Shown piece by piece: positions 43,049 through 52,281 of a DNA stretch of 64,000 nt. A program made the translations under genes and the position numbers. Positions within the stretch are counted from its first letter, which is position 1. Each line of letters begins with the position of its first letter. The notes beneath the pieces were generated by a model. That model saw only the letters and a list, made by a program, of their open reading frames with translations, searched no databases and was not told the DNA's origin. Origin of the DNA: Rhodomicrobium sp. R_RK_3. Its GTDB lineage: Bacteria; Pseudomonadota; Alphaproteobacteria; Rhizobiales; Rhodomicrobiaceae. The stretch is from contig NZ_MWLK01000030.1 in NCBI RefSeq assembly GCF_002198715.1, positions 252,112-316,111 of the forward strand, in the 5' to 3' direction.

Positions 43049-43555
43049 TCAGCCAAGGTGAGCCGCACGGAGCCCAGGTGGAGCGTTGGCTATGAAGTCC
43101 CGATAGGCGTAGTTGATGAGGTCGCGGACCAGTTCGAGGAGCCCGCCGACAGGTAGACCATCGAACGGATCGCCATGGGCCATCCCATTGCGGCGCTGGC
43201 TAAGGCTTGGCTCATATGCGCCGGTGACCAAGCCGATCGCGGTGCCGCCGGTGCGGACAATCATCGGAATGTGCGCCTCGTCGAGGCCGTCGAGGTCGAC
43301 CATGTGCTTCAGCAGCGAGGCGAACGAGCGCTTCTTCTTCGGAACCTGGCCGCCATATCGGTCCATCAGCGTGAGCTCCAGGGCGATGAGCGCGGCGAGC
43401 TCGCCGGCCTTCAGCACGTCGAGGTCGATCCAGCCGAGAAGATAGAGCGTCTGCGCGCGCCTGAATTTGAACTGGACGATGTCGGGTATGCGGGCATCGA
43501 TGCCGAGGCCGACGATGAAACGTCGCCATTGATCGGGTTCGTCGAACTGGATCAT
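43049..43555 (-). CDS. HEPN-like hypothetical protein
   Basis: 168 residues from ATG 43555 (MIQFDEPDQWRRFIVGLGID). It is helical and contains RRNGMAHGDPFDG, an R-N-x3-H element of the HEPN/DUF4145 kind, followed by LVRDLINYAYRDFI. HEPN proteins are often RNases in defence or toxin modules. No nucleotidyltransferase partner is adjacent. Alternative start at 43594. Confidence 0.55.
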   Translation of the reverse strand: MIQFDEPDQWRRFIVGLGIDARIPDIVQFKFRRAQTLYLLGWIDLDVLKAGELAALIALELTLMDRYGGQVPKKKRSFASLLKHMVDLDGLDEAHIPMIVRTGGTAIGLVTGAYEPSLSQRRNGMAHGDPFDGLPVGGLLELVRDLINYAYRDFIANAPPGLRAAHLG

Positions 43556-43716
43556 TCCTCCGGGGAGCCCGGGCGACGGCCATGCGATGATCAACGGTGC
43601 TTTGCGAGTGGCAAGTTGAATGTGGTCGAGATCCAGATGCGCCTCCTATCAGCGGAAGTACAGTGTTTCTGCCGACAGTATCAGATTGCGGTCACTTGTT
43701 TGAGGTCGCGCGGCGC

Positions 43717-44640
43717 TCACACGCCGCCGAATTTCAAGACCGGGATGCCGAGTTTCTTCGCCTTGTCGGCGAGGTTGGCCTGGATGCCGGTGCCAGGGAA
43801 GACCATGACGCCGATCGGCAGCACGTCGAGCATCTGGTCATTGCGCTTGAAGGGCGCCGCGCGGCCGTGCTTCGTCCAGTCGGGCGCGAAGCCGATTTGG
43901 GGCACGCCCCGGTGATCGGCCCAGCAAGAGGCGATCTTTTCGGCGCCCTTCGGCGATTTGCCGTGCATCAACACCATGCCCGGATACTTGGCGTGGACCT
44001 GGTCGAGCTTCGACCAGATGAGGCGGTGGTCGTTGAAGTCGAGGCCTCCGGTGAATGCGACCTTCGGCCCGGGCGGCAGGAGCACCTCCTGCTCGGCACG
44101 CTTCCTCGCGGCGAGAAAATCGCGGCTGTCGATCATCGCCGAGGTGAGATTGCGGTGGTTGATTTTCGACCCGTTGCGCGGAAGCCAGGGTTTGCCGACG
44201 TGACGCTCGTAGAGCGCGCCGGCCTGGTCGCGCATCAGCTCGAGCGCATCCTGCCGCTCGACCAACGTCCCGCCTTCGGCAACAAGCCGTTCGAGCTCGA
44301 CCGATTTGACCTCGGAGCCATCCTGTTCTCGTTGAGAGCGGTGCTGCGCCTGCTCGTTGTCGTCGAGATCCCGCGCGATCCGCTCGGCGGCGCGGTGGAA
44401 GACGTTGGCGGTCGACCAGAGGAGATCGTCGAGATCGGGCTCGATGCGGGTGTCGCCCAGGGTGGAGATCAGGGCATCGAAGATGTCGGCGATCGCCCCG
44501 GCGATCTCGTTGCCGTCGGGGAGCGGTCGCGGATCGGGCTCGTCGGCGAAGGGACGGTAGCCGTAGAGCTGAAGCTCGGTCAGGACGTGGTCGGTCGGAG
44601 AGGAAGCTTGGGTAGCGTCGTGGTCGTCATGCTCGCTCAT
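43717..44640 (-). CDS. DUF2493 domain-containing protein
   Basis: 307 residues from ATG 44640. The C-terminal 120 residues are the DUF2493 (YspA-like, Rossmann/SLOG) domain: PKVAFTGGLDFNDHRLIWSK, LMHGKSPKGAEKIASCWADH and MVFPGTGIQANLADKAKKLG. SLOG domains bind nucleotide-derived ligands. The N-terminal half is acidic and helical. This protein is a constant member of alphaproteobacterial ICE maintenance blocks. Role unknown. Confidence 0.85.
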   Translation of the reverse strand: MSEHDDHDATQASSPTDHVLTELQLYGYRPFADEPDPRPLPDGNEIAGAIADIFDALISTLGDTRIEPDLDDLLWSTANVFHRAAERIARDLDDNEQAQHRSQREQDGSEVKSVELERLVAEGGTLVERQDALELMRDQAGALYERHVGKPWLPRNGSKINHRNLTSAMIDSRDFLAARKRAEQEVLLPPGPKVAFTGGLDFNDHRLIWSKLDQVHAKYPGMVLMHGKSPKGAEKIASCWADHRGVPQIGFAPDWTKHGRAAPFKRNDQMLDVLPIGVMVFPGTGIQANLADKAKKLGIPVLKFGGV

Positions 44641-44980
44641 GGGATGCTCCGCCCGCTGGACCGCGACCGTCGCGGCCTTCATGGCGACGACGCCGTCGGG
44701 CGGGCCGGACAGGCACCCGGAGCGGAAGCGAAGGGCCGAAGCGAAGCGGAGGGCCGCAGGGGCCGGCTATTTTGGCTCGCGATGGAAAGGCCCTCTCCCT
44801 TCCGCGCGCCGAGCTGCGTCGGGTGGAGAGGGCCGCCGGAAAATAGCCGGCCCCAAGGTTGCCCGGCCGGACCGTTTGACGGCAGATCGCCCTCTCGAAG
44901 GCCGAGGCGCGGTCCTCCGGCGAGGACGAAGCATCCGAGCGGTGCGGTTGGCGGCGAGCCGCCCCGCATCCCCGTTCCGG
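44641..44980. other. GC-rich intergenic region between DUF2493 and Toprim genes
   Basis: About 340 bases. The sequence has several imperfect inverted repeats (for example TTTTGGCTCG/CGGCC-rich parts around 44770 and 44850, where GCCGGCTATTTT recurs as AAAATAGCCGGC). GGCCGGCTATTTT at 44761-44773 and AAAATAGCCGGCC at 44840-44852 form a 13-bp inverted repeat with a loop of about 66 bases. No gene is seen. Confidence 0.4.
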
Positions 44981-46036
44981 CTACGCCGCCAGATCCATGA
45001 AGCGGGCGACGTCCTGCGGTGCGATCTGGACGCGAATGGCCGCCCGAAGCGCATCGACGCCCGGCATCCGCAGATCCTCGTTGAAGTCCGCCAGCACCGG
45101 CGACAGCACGATTGCCTCGATGCCGGCCTGCTTGGCGCGGTCGATCAGCGTCGCCATCGCGCCGTCGCCGGCGGGATCGTCGTCGCGCGCGATGTAAAGG
45201 CGGCGCAGCGTGTCCGGAAACCGGATGGCGGCGAGGTGGGCTGCCGAGAGCGCTGCCACCACCGGCATGGTCGGCAGAACGCATCTGAGCGACAGCATGG
45301 TCTCGATGCCTTCACCGGCCGCCATTACCGAACCCGCCACGCCGAAGCGCACGGCATGGCCCAGAAGATCGCCCATTGACCGCTTCGGCCTGTCGATGGG
45401 CGCCTTGCCGAGCGTCGCCTCGCTAAAGCCATCAGGGTCGAGCCAAGTGCGGTGCCCACCAGTGATCCGGCCGCCGAGATCGGTGACGGCGGCGATCATT
45501 GCCGGCCATATCTCGGTCGGCTCATGCTCGTCGGGCCGATAGTAGCAGCGCGGATGGAAACGCAGCGCCCCGGTTTCGTGGAAAGCGGCAATGCCGCGTT
45601 TCCGCAGATACGCCTCCGCGAGCGTCCCCGTTATCGGCTGCGCCATGGTGAACAGTCGCCGCGCCGCCTCCGACGATCCGGTCCGCGCGGCGGGCTTGCG
45701 GCTTCGGTGCTCATTGGGCTCGGGATGCGGCAGGCTGAGGAAGCTCCGCGCCTCGTCGGCGACATCCTTGAAGTCGACGAGGCCGCACGCCTCGCGGATC
45801 ACGTCCAGTAAGTCCCCGTACTCGCCGGTCGCGGCGTCGGTCCAATGACCGGCCGCACCCTTGCCGGTCTCCGGCCCCTTGAGTCGCACGAACATCGAGC
45901 GGCCCGGCGTGTTGCGGACGTCGCCGACCAGCCAGTAATTGCCCTGGCGGCGGCCGTGGGAGAGATAATGCCGGCAGACCGCCTCGGCCTGCCGGCCGAG
46001 GCGCTGCGACAGTTCGGAGGCGTCATGGCTGGGCAT
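44981..46036 (-). CDS. Toprim domain protein (primase-like, DUF7146)
   Basis: 351 residues from ATG 46036, overlapping the helicase stop by 1 base (TGATG). The N-terminal half has WLVGDVRNTPGRSMFVRLKG and GDLLDVIREACGL, the DUF7146 pattern. The C-terminal half is a Toprim fold with the catalytic Glu in VMAAGEGIETMLSL and the acidic pair in YIARDDDPAGDGAM. Probably primes or processes the transferred single strand together with the upstream helicase; this comes from gene coupling. Confidence 0.8.
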   Translation of the reverse strand: MPSHDASELSQRLGRQAEAVCRHYLSHGRRQGNYWLVGDVRNTPGRSMFVRLKGPETGKGAAGHWTDAATGEYGDLLDVIREACGLVDFKDVADEARSFLSLPHPEPNEHRSRKPAARTGSSEAARRLFTMAQPITGTLAEAYLRKRGIAAFHETGALRFHPRCYYRPDEHEPTEIWPAMIAAVTDLGGRITGGHRTWLDPDGFSEATLGKAPIDRPKRSMGDLLGHAVRFGVAGSVMAAGEGIETMLSLRCVLPTMPVVAALSAAHLAAIRFPDTLRRLYIARDDDPAGDGAMATLIDRAKQAGIEAIVLSPVLADFNEDLRMPGVDALRAAIRVQIAPQDVARFMDLAA

Positions 46037-49000
46037 CACACCGCCTCCCGTTCGGAGGCGTGCTCGATGGGATAGCGCTCCAGCACCCTGGCCAGGGCGG
46101 CGCCGCCATTCGCGTCGGTCGGCACGAACATGCGCAGCTTCCACGAGATGATCTCGTGGAACAGACCATAGGCGCGGAGCCGGTCGCGCATGGTGTCGGT
46201 AAAGCCCGACAGCTCGATGCGATGGGCGCCCATGATACGCACGCGGCGAAGCTGGAGCCCTTCGGCCAGGTCGAGCACGGTGCTGCCGTCCAACAGCGCC
46301 GCAAAGGCATCGTCCGGCGTCAGCGTAACGACGCCGGTCGCGAGCGCGCCCGCGGCCCAGGCCGAGGAGACACGGCGGCCGATAATGCGCTCGCCCTTAT
46401 CGGTTTGGAGCCGATAGACCCGCGTCGACTCGTTCGGCAGGCGCTTCCAGATCGGGAGCAGGAGGCCGGCGACGATGTGGATTGTCGAGTCGGAGAACTC
46501 CGGCACCTGCGCCACTTCGCGAGTCCAGGCGACCGCGAAGGCGTCGCGATCGGCGTCCCGCCAGTGGCTCTCCGCCATCATCGTCAAGGACGCATGATGC
46601 TGCTCCATGGGACGGAGCAGCCGCACGCGGCGTTCGATCTCTCCGTCGTCGAGCATCACGCTCGGCGCAGTGACTTGCACCGCCGCGCGGCCGGAGCGCT
46701 CGTTGACGAGCAGCGTGGTGCGAGGATCACAGAGATGATCCAGCGCCTGGTCGAATGTCAGCGGCCGGTTGCGCACGCGCTGCGTGATGGTGAGCAGCCG
46801 CGTTTCCGCCGCAGTGGCGGGATGCGTGTAGATCGTGCGCCGGTCGGTGACGACGAAGCTTTCCGCCTTCAGCGTCTCCAGTCCGATGTCATAGGTTCCG
46901 CTGGCGATGGCGCCCTCGATCCTCGCGTTGAGGAGTTGCTCGAAGGCCGTGAACAGCACGCCCTGCAGGTCGATGGGCAGCGCCAGCAGCCGGTTGAGGA
47001 AGGTGGTGATCGGAGGCAGCGCGTCCCTGACGCCACCCTCATCCACCAGACTGAGGCCGGTAGCCTCCTCGAAGCGCTGCAGCGGGCAGCCCTCGACCTT
47101 GCCGCGCACGATGAGCAGATAAAGCTGCCGCAGCGCGTCGCGGGCGTGAGGGCTTTCCAGATTGTCCTCCGGCCGGAACAGGCCCTGGCCGCCGGTCTGG
47201 CGCTGGCCGCGTGTGATCGCGCCCAGCGTGTCGAGCCGGCGAGCGATCGTGCTCAGGAAGCGCTTCTCGGCCTTCACGTCGGTGGCAATCGGACGGAACA
47301 GCGGCGCTTGCCGCTGGTTGGTCCGATTGGTGCGACCGAGCCCCTGGATGGCGGCATCCGCCTTCCAGCCTGGCTCAAGCAGATAGTGGACACGCACGCG
47401 CTGGTTTCTTGCCGTCAGCTCGGCGTGGTAGCTGCGCCCGGTGCCGCCTGCATCGCTGAACACCAGGATGCGCTTCACATCGTCCATGAAAGCGGCGGTC
47501 TCGGCGAGATTGGCGGAGCCGGCGCGGTTTTCCACCATGAGCCGATCGCCTTTGCGGATCACTCGACGCGAACGGCCGGTGACCTCGGCCACCATGTCGG
47601 TTCCGAAGCGCTGCACGATCTGGTCGAGCGCGCCGGGCACCGGTGGCAGGCTGGCGAGTTGTTCGATCAGCCGGTCGCGCCGTGCCACCGCTTCGCGGCT
47701 CTCCGCCGGCTGGCCGTCGCGATAGACGGGCCGCGACGAGAGATGGCCCTCCGAGTCGGTGAAAGGCTCGTAGAGCTGCACGGGGAAGGAGTGCTGAAGA
47801 TAGGACAGGACATATTCGCGCGGCGTGATGTCGACGCGCACGTCGTTCCACTCCTCGGTCGGGATCTCTGCGAGACGGCGTTCCATGAGCGCCTCGCCGG
47901 TCGAAACGATCTGCACGACGGCCGCGTGCCCCTCCTCAAGGTCACGGTCGATCGAGCGGATGAGCGTCGGTGTCTTCATCGAGGTAAGCAGGTGCCCGAA
48001 GAAGCGCTGCTTGGTGCTTTCGAAAGCCGAGCGAGCCGCGGACTTCGCTCGGGCGTTCAGCGTGCCGGTTTCGCCGGTGATGTTCGCCGCCCGCATGGCC
48101 GCTTCGAGATTGTTGTGAATGATCGAGAAGGCGCCGGCATAGGCGTCGTAGATGCGCCGTTGGTCATCGGTGAGCTGGTGCTCGACCAGCTCGTATTCGA
48201 TGCCGTCATAGGAAAGCGAACGCGCGGTGTAGAGGCCGAGCGAGCGCAGGTCGCGGGCGAGCACCTCCATCGCCGCAACGCCGCCGGCCTCGATCGCCTC
48301 GACGAACTCGGCCCGGGTCGCGAACGGGAAATCCTCGCCGCCCCACAGGCCGAGCCGCTGGGCATAGGCGAGATTGTGGACGCTGGTGGCGCCGGTGGCC
48401 GAGACATAGACGACGCGGGCGCGAGGCAGCGCATGCTGGAGCCGGAGCCCCGCGCGCCCTTGCTGAGAGGGGGCGATGTCGCCCCGGTCTCCCTTGCCGC
48501 CGGCGGCGTTTTGCATGGCGTGGCTTTCGTCGAAGACGATCGCCCCATCGAAATCGGGGCCGAGCCATTCGACGATCTGCCGGACGCGCGACGCTTTCTC
48601 GCCGCGCTCGTCGGACCGGAGCGTGGCATAGGTGGTGAACAGGACGCCTTCCTGAAGCGTGATCGCGCGCCCTTGCGGGAAGCGCGATAGCGGTGTCACC
48701 AGCAGGCGTTCCATGCCGAGTGCCGACCAGTCGCGCTGTGCGTCCTCGATCAGCTTGTCGGACTTGGAGATCCAGACGGCCTTGCGGCGCCCGCACATCC
48801 AGTTGTCGAGGATGATGGCAGCCGACTGGCGGCCCTTGCCGGCGCCGGTACCATCGCCCAGCATGAAGCCGCGCCGGAAGCGGACCGCGTCCTTCGCATC
48901 ATCCGGCGCCGCCGTGACGAGATCGAAGGTCTGATCGACAGTCCAGGAGCCGGCGAGAGTGTCCGAGTGCGCTTCGCCGGCATAGATTACGGTTTCGAGC

Positions 49001-50370
49001 TGGGCGTCCGACAGGACGCCGTCGGTCACGAGGCGGGCGGGCAGACGCGGACGATAGCTCGGCCTGGGCGGCGCGACCGACGCCATGGCGGCCGATTGCA
49101 CCAGCTTGGTGGGATGCGCCTGAGAGCCCGGAATGCGGATCGTCTGAAGCCGATATTCTTCATAGATTGCATCTGTCAGGCGCGCGCCCTCGGCCGGCGT
49201 CCAGTCCGCGGTCTCATAGACGAGATCCACGGCCTCGGGGTCGGTGAGTGGGCGCTTTGCGGGCGGTTTGGAGGCGGCTCGGGCGATATAGCCGCCCACG
49301 GTCTTCGGAATGCGAGCGGCCGCTGCCGGAACGGCGACGGTGGCGGCCACGGCGGGACGAGGCGGCACATGCTTGGCGATCCAGCCGATGAGCGTGGCGA
49401 CATCGGGGGCGATCCCCGGCGATGCCGGGGATGCCGCCGGGTCGTCGGCGGGCGCCTTGTCGATGACGGTGAGGCGCGTCTCGATCGTCGTGCCGTGCTT
49501 GGCATAGACCGCGCCGTCGATCGCGGCGGTGAACACCACGCGCCCGCGCTCTTGCAAGCGAGCGAAAGCCGCCGTCCAGGCTGGGGCGTCCGGCGCGAAA
49601 TTGGCGCCGGTGATAGCGACCAGTCGCCCGCCGTCGGCGAGGCGGGCCAGCGCCGAGGCGACGTGGCGGAAAGCGGCGTCGGCCATTCGGCCCGAGACGT
49701 TCGGCATCGCCGAAAAAGGCGGGTTCATCAGCACGACGCTCGGGATCGCCGCTGGACTCAGATGATCGTCTATCTGCGCGGCGTCGAAACGTGTGAGGGG
49801 TACGGCCGGAAACAGGCAGGAGAGCAGTCCGGCGCGCGTGCCGGCTAGCTCGTTGAGGATGAGCGTGCCACCGGCGATCTCAGCCAGGATGGCGAGCAGG
49901 CCGGTGCCGGCCGAGGGCTCCAGCACGCGGTCGGCCGGCGTGATGGCGGCTGCGATCAGCGCGGCGAGGCCCAGCGGCGTCGGCGTCGAGAATTGCTGGA
50001 AGGCCTCGCTCTCGGCGGAGCGGCGCGTATGGGTCGGCAGAAGCCCTGTGATTTTCACGAGCAGTGGCAGCGCGGCCTCCTGAGAGCCGGCCTTACGCAG
50101 AAGTGCCTTTCCGTATTTGTGCAAGAACAGCACGGTCGCCACCTCGCAGGCGTCATAAGCCGTCTTCCAGTCCCAGGCGCCAGACGCATCGGAGGCGCCG
50201 AAAGCGGCTTCCATGGCCGAGCGAAGGATCGGGGCGTCGACACGCTGGCCATGTTCGAGATGGGGGAGGATTTGTCGGGCCGCCGCGAGGATGGCGGGGG
50301 CCGGGTCGATCACGGGGACGGACGAGAGCGACGCGACGTCGGCGGTGGCGCGCGGAGAATGTTCGTGCAT
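46036..50370 (-). CDS. Strawberry-notch-like helicase/methyltransferase fusion
   Basis: 1444 residues. The N-terminal 330 have the Rossmann methyltransferase motifs: VLEPSAGTGLLAILAEIAGG and the N6-adenine-type tetrapeptide in VVLMNPPFSAMPN (about 214-217). Then a superfamily 2 ATPase follows with Walker A in GDGTGAGKGRQ (about 508-515), DESH at about 614 (FDESHAMQNA), SATGATS, and a C-terminal helicase block with VFSDAGGTGRSYHAEL and GLGRTNRTNQ. This is the strawberry notch family seen on alphaproteobacterial ICEs. It may protect or remodel entering DNA. Intact over 4.3 kb. Confidence 0.85.
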   Translation of the reverse strand: MHEHSPRATADVASLSSVPVIDPAPAILAAARQILPHLEHGQRVDAPILRSAMEAAFGASDASGAWDWKTAYDACEVATVLFLHKYGKALLRKAGSQEAALPLLVKITGLLPTHTRRSAESEAFQQFSTPTPLGLAALIAAAITPADRVLEPSAGTGLLAILAEIAGGTLILNELAGTRAGLLSCLFPAVPLTRFDAAQIDDHLSPAAIPSVVLMNPPFSAMPNVSGRMADAAFRHVASALARLADGGRLVAITGANFAPDAPAWTAAFARLQERGRVVFTAAIDGAVYAKHGTTIETRLTVIDKAPADDPAASPASPGIAPDVATLIGWIAKHVPPRPAVAATVAVPAAAARIPKTVGGYIARAASKPPAKRPLTDPEAVDLVYETADWTPAEGARLTDAIYEEYRLQTIRIPGSQAHPTKLVQSAAMASVAPPRPSYRPRLPARLVTDGVLSDAQLETVIYAGEAHSDTLAGSWTVDQTFDLVTAAPDDAKDAVRFRRGFMLGDGTGAGKGRQSAAIILDNWMCGRRKAVWISKSDKLIEDAQRDWSALGMERLLVTPLSRFPQGRAITLQEGVLFTTYATLRSDERGEKASRVRQIVEWLGPDFDGAIVFDESHAMQNAAGGKGDRGDIAPSQQGRAGLRLQHALPRARVVYVSATGATSVHNLAYAQRLGLWGGEDFPFATRAEFVEAIEAGGVAAMEVLARDLRSLGLYTARSLSYDGIEYELVEHQLTDDQRRIYDAYAGAFSIIHNNLEAAMRAANITGETGTLNARAKSAARSAFESTKQRFFGHLLTSMKTPTLIRSIDRDLEEGHAAVVQIVSTGEALMERRLAEIPTEEWNDVRVDITPREYVLSYLQHSFPVQLYEPFTDSEGHLSSRPVYRDGQPAESREAVARRDRLIEQLASLPPVPGALDQIVQRFGTDMVAEVTGRSRRVIRKGDRLMVENRAGSANLAETAAFMDDVKRILVFSDAGGTGRSYHAELTARNQRVRVHYLLEPGWKADAAIQGLGRTNRTNQRQAPLFRPIATDVKAEKRFLSTIARRLDTLGAITRGQRQTGGQGLFRPEDNLESPHARDALRQLYLLIVRGKVEGCPLQRFEEATGLSLVDEGGVRDALPPITTFLNRLLALPIDLQGVLFTAFEQLLNARIEGAIASGTYDIGLETLKAESFVVTDRRTIYTHPATAAETRLLTITQRVRNRPLTFDQALDHLCDPRTTLLVNERSGRAAVQVTAPSVMLDDGEIERRVRLLRPMEQHHASLTMMAESHWRDADRDAFAVAWTREVAQVPEFSDSTIHIVAGLLLPIWKRLPNESTRVYRLQTDKGERIIGRRVSSAWAAGALATGVVTLTPDDAFAALLDGSTVLDLAEGLQLRRVRIMGAHRIELSGFTDTMRDRLRAYGLFHEIISWKLRMFVPTDANGGAALARVLERYPIEHASEREAV

Positions 50371-50395
50371 GGGGAAAACCTTAAAGAGAGCCGGA

Positions 50396-50446
50396 ACGGG
50401 ACGAGCCTGCCGGCGCTCTCTCTCGACCGAGCGGGCTCAAACCCGT
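50396..50446 (-). promoter_or_regulatory. Leader hairpin of the strawberry-notch gene
   Basis: Two nested stems lie just upstream of the start: outer ACGGG (50396-50400) with CCCGT (50442-50446), inner GAGCC (50403-50407) with GGCTC (50434-50438). The same plan (outer arm with CCCGT(C), inner GC stem, then the start region) occurs before parB and ardC. It may be a translational or protein-binding element. Confidence 0.4.
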
Positions 50447-50493
50447 CCCGGCTTGTCTCTGCCTCTAGGCGGACTGGCCGTGGCCGACATGAA

Positions 50494-50524
50494 ACAAGCG
50501 CCCGGCCGTGAGGCGGGCGCTTGT
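50494..50524. terminator. Strong intergenic hairpin
   Basis: A perfect 11-bp stem, ACAAGCGCCCG (50494-50504) with CGGGCGCTTGT (50514-50524), and a 9-base loop, 5 bases after the stop of the minus-strand gene at 50530. On the minus strand it is followed by TTTC only, so it looks like a weak terminator or mRNA-processing element between this gene and the helicase gene. Confidence 0.5.
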
Positions 50525-50529
50525 CCGGA

Positions 50530-51171
50530 TCAGCCGAACCGGCGGCCGGCTTCCGTGAAGGTGTAGTCGTTGGCGATGATCGCCTCGTCGACCGCCTCGT
50601 CCGACGTCAGATCATCGTAATCCCGTTCAAGCTGGCGATAGAGCCAGCGGGCGAGATCGCGCACCGCCTCGATGACGGCATCCTCGGCATCGGAGGTCAT
50701 GTCCTGCCAGGTAGGGCTGTCGCGTTCGACCGCAACGCCCATGCAGTATTCGTGGTAGTAGCGACCGCGATGGGTAATAGCAGCGCGGAGCTGATAGAAG
50801 TTGCGGCGCTGGATCGCCTGAAGCGCATCGGCGATGCGGTGAAGCTCGTTGTCCTTCGGCGCGTACTTGCGGATTTTCCGTGGCGCGGCTTTCGCATGAC
50901 AGTAGCGCCCCTCGAAGCAAGCCCCGTCGCCCTGACTCCAGAATCCCGAGAACCAGATGCAAGGCTTCCGCCGCGTGCCACCGCCATAGAGGCGAACCGC
51001 GCGCGTCTCGAGGTTGACGCCGAGGATCACGCAGATGCGCTCGAAGTCGTCATAGACGAACTCGAACCAGTCGTAGTCGAAGCCCCCCTCGTGATACCAG
51101 GCGCGGGCCTTCTCCTTCGCCGCGTTGGAGAGTTTGTCGAGGCGATAGACGGTGGTGGTAATCTCAGGCAT
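50530..51171 (-). CDS. Conserved ICE hypothetical protein
   Basis: 213 residues from ATG 51171. It opens with TTVYRLDKLSNAAKEKARAW and has FEFVYDDFERICVILGVNLE and YYHEYCMGVAVERD. I know this type as a conserved protein of alphaproteobacterial ICEs, often labelled 'antitoxin of toxin-antitoxin stability system' without proof. No catalytic motif. It overlaps the small upstream gene by 8 bases. Confidence 0.65.
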   Translation of the reverse strand: MPEITTTVYRLDKLSNAAKEKARAWYHEGGFDYDWFEFVYDDFERICVILGVNLETRAVRLYGGGTRRKPCIWFSGFWSQGDGACFEGRYCHAKAAPRKIRKYAPKDNELHRIADALQAIQRRNFYQLRAAITHRGRYYHEYCMGVAVERDSPTWQDMTSDAEDAVIEAVRDLARWLYRQLERDYDDLTSDEAVDEAIIANDYTFTEAGRRFG

Positions 51172-51322
51172 CGGGATCGCCTCCGACCAGGACGATGGCG
51201 AGCCAGTCATCGGTGTTAATCCAGTCGGCGGTTTCGCCCGTCGCCAGGTCGAGCGCGCGGGCGGCGTTCTCGGGGGTGCCTACATCGAGCAGGCGGGAGA
51301 AGTGCGTGAGATAGTTGGCCAT
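51164..51322 (-). CDS. Small conserved ICE protein, 52 residues
   Basis: From ATG 51322 to TGA 51164, preceded by the block's usual GGAGACC-type ribosome binding site. It reads MANYLTHFSRLLDVGTPENA and ends WLAIVLVGGDPDA. Good coding quality, correct spacing and an 8-base overlap with the next gene support it despite its size. Function unknown. Confidence 0.6.
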   Translation of the reverse strand: MANYLTHFSRLLDVGTPENAARALDLATGETADWINTDDWLAIVLVGGDPDA

Positions 51323-51345
51323 GTTGGTCTCCGTAGAAAAGCCAA

Positions 51346-51367
51346 AGCCCGGTGCGATGGCCGGGCT
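51346..51367 (-). promoter_or_regulatory. Leader hairpin before the 52-residue gene
   Basis: Perfect 7-bp stem AGCCCGG (51346-51352) and CCGGGCT (51361-51367) with an 8-base loop, between the stop of the preceding gene and the ribosome binding site of the next. It could end the upstream message or shape translation of the small gene. Confidence 0.4.
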
Positions 51368-51391
51368 CGGTTGGTTGGGATGATGCGGTAC

Positions 51392-51663
51392 TCAGGCTGC
51401 TGGCGGGGCGTGGATGCGATCGTCGTCGAACTCAACGTCCTCGATGACGGCTTTGCGGCCGCCGGCGTGATGCGGTCGATGAAGGCGATGACGCCTTCGC
51501 GCCGCTCGTCGATCTCGATGTGCTCGGGGTGGGCTATCGACTTCATGGCGATCGCGGCCGCGGCCTTCGCCTTCTCGATCGCTTCGGCATCGGAGTTGGC
51601 CTCGACGGTGAAACCGTCATAAGCGCGCACCCAGAAGCCAATCTTGACGATGTATTCGGTCAC
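51392..51663 (-). pseudogene. Small ICE protein gene with a one-base deletion
   Basis: From GTG 51663 (overlapping the upstream stop as GTGA) the frame gives MTEYIVKIGFWVRAYDGFTV and ANSDAEAIEKAKAAAA, then FIDRITP. The coding sense then passes to another frame near 51465, which reads GRKAVIEDVEFDDDRIHAPP and stops at 51392. The join lies in a CCGGCGGCC run; one missing G explains it. About 90 residues when repaired. The function is unknown. Sequencing error or a real recent lesion. Confidence 0.6.
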
Positions 51664-52214
51664 GGCGCGTCTCCGCTGTCTGGAGCAGCCATGTTCATGT
51701 CGGTGCGCGCCGCGCCCGACTCCCCAAGGCCGGCCCTCGTGAGGAAATCTTCGATGAGATCGTTGGTTGATTTGCCGAAGATCGCGTCCGGCGTGATGAG
51801 CACGGCCATGCCGCCGAAGCCATCCGGGCGCATCTTGCTGCAGGTGAAGGCTGCGACGATGCTGACCTAGTGCAGCGTTCTCGATCGTTTGACGATGTCC
51901 TGAAGGAAGAACTCCCAGGATGTGCCGCTGAGATCGAGGTCGACGTCGGCGGCATTGGGGTCCCCGGTCGCAAGCTGTTCGGTCACGCAGGCATGGGCGG
52001 CGGTCTCCGTGTCGCAGGGTGCGGCGAGCGCGCCTTCGATCTCGGCGCGTGTCGCGAAGACCATTGTCGAAGGGCTCTGCTCCGCGAAGAAGCGCCAGCC
52101 CTCGCCATCACGCTCGCACTCGAAAATTCGCGAGAGAAGCAGGCGCTCGATGGGTGCCATGTCCTCATCGGGAATGGTCTGCTGAACAACGGTCTGTTCG
52201 AAGTAGTCGGCCAT
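51660..52214 (-). pseudogene. Conserved ICE protein gene with in-frame amber codon
   Basis: From ATG 52214 it reads MADYFEQTVVQQTIPDEDMA and has LDLSGTSWEFFLQDIVKRS, then meets TAG at 51869-51867. The same frame goes on with VSIVAAFTCSKMRPDGFGGM and STNDLIEDFLTRAGLGESG to the TGA at 51660. The continuous 184-codon product is what I expect for this conserved block protein, so the TAG looks like a Tyr codon change. The shortened 115-residue product might still be made. Confidence 0.6.
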
Positions 52215-52281
52215 GTCGTGTCTCCGGATACGAAGAACCCGGCTCGACGGCTGGGCGGATGGATTGGATGGTGAGAGGATG

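Noticed and set aside
43597-45000. 467-codon plus-strand open frame
   Set aside because: Antisense to the DUF2493 gene and the intergenic space; composition mirrors the true gene and no domain is seen.
46060-48690. 876-codon plus-strand open frame
   Set aside because: It lies fully antisense to the strawberry-notch helicase gene and has no family pattern; it is open only because of high GC third positions.
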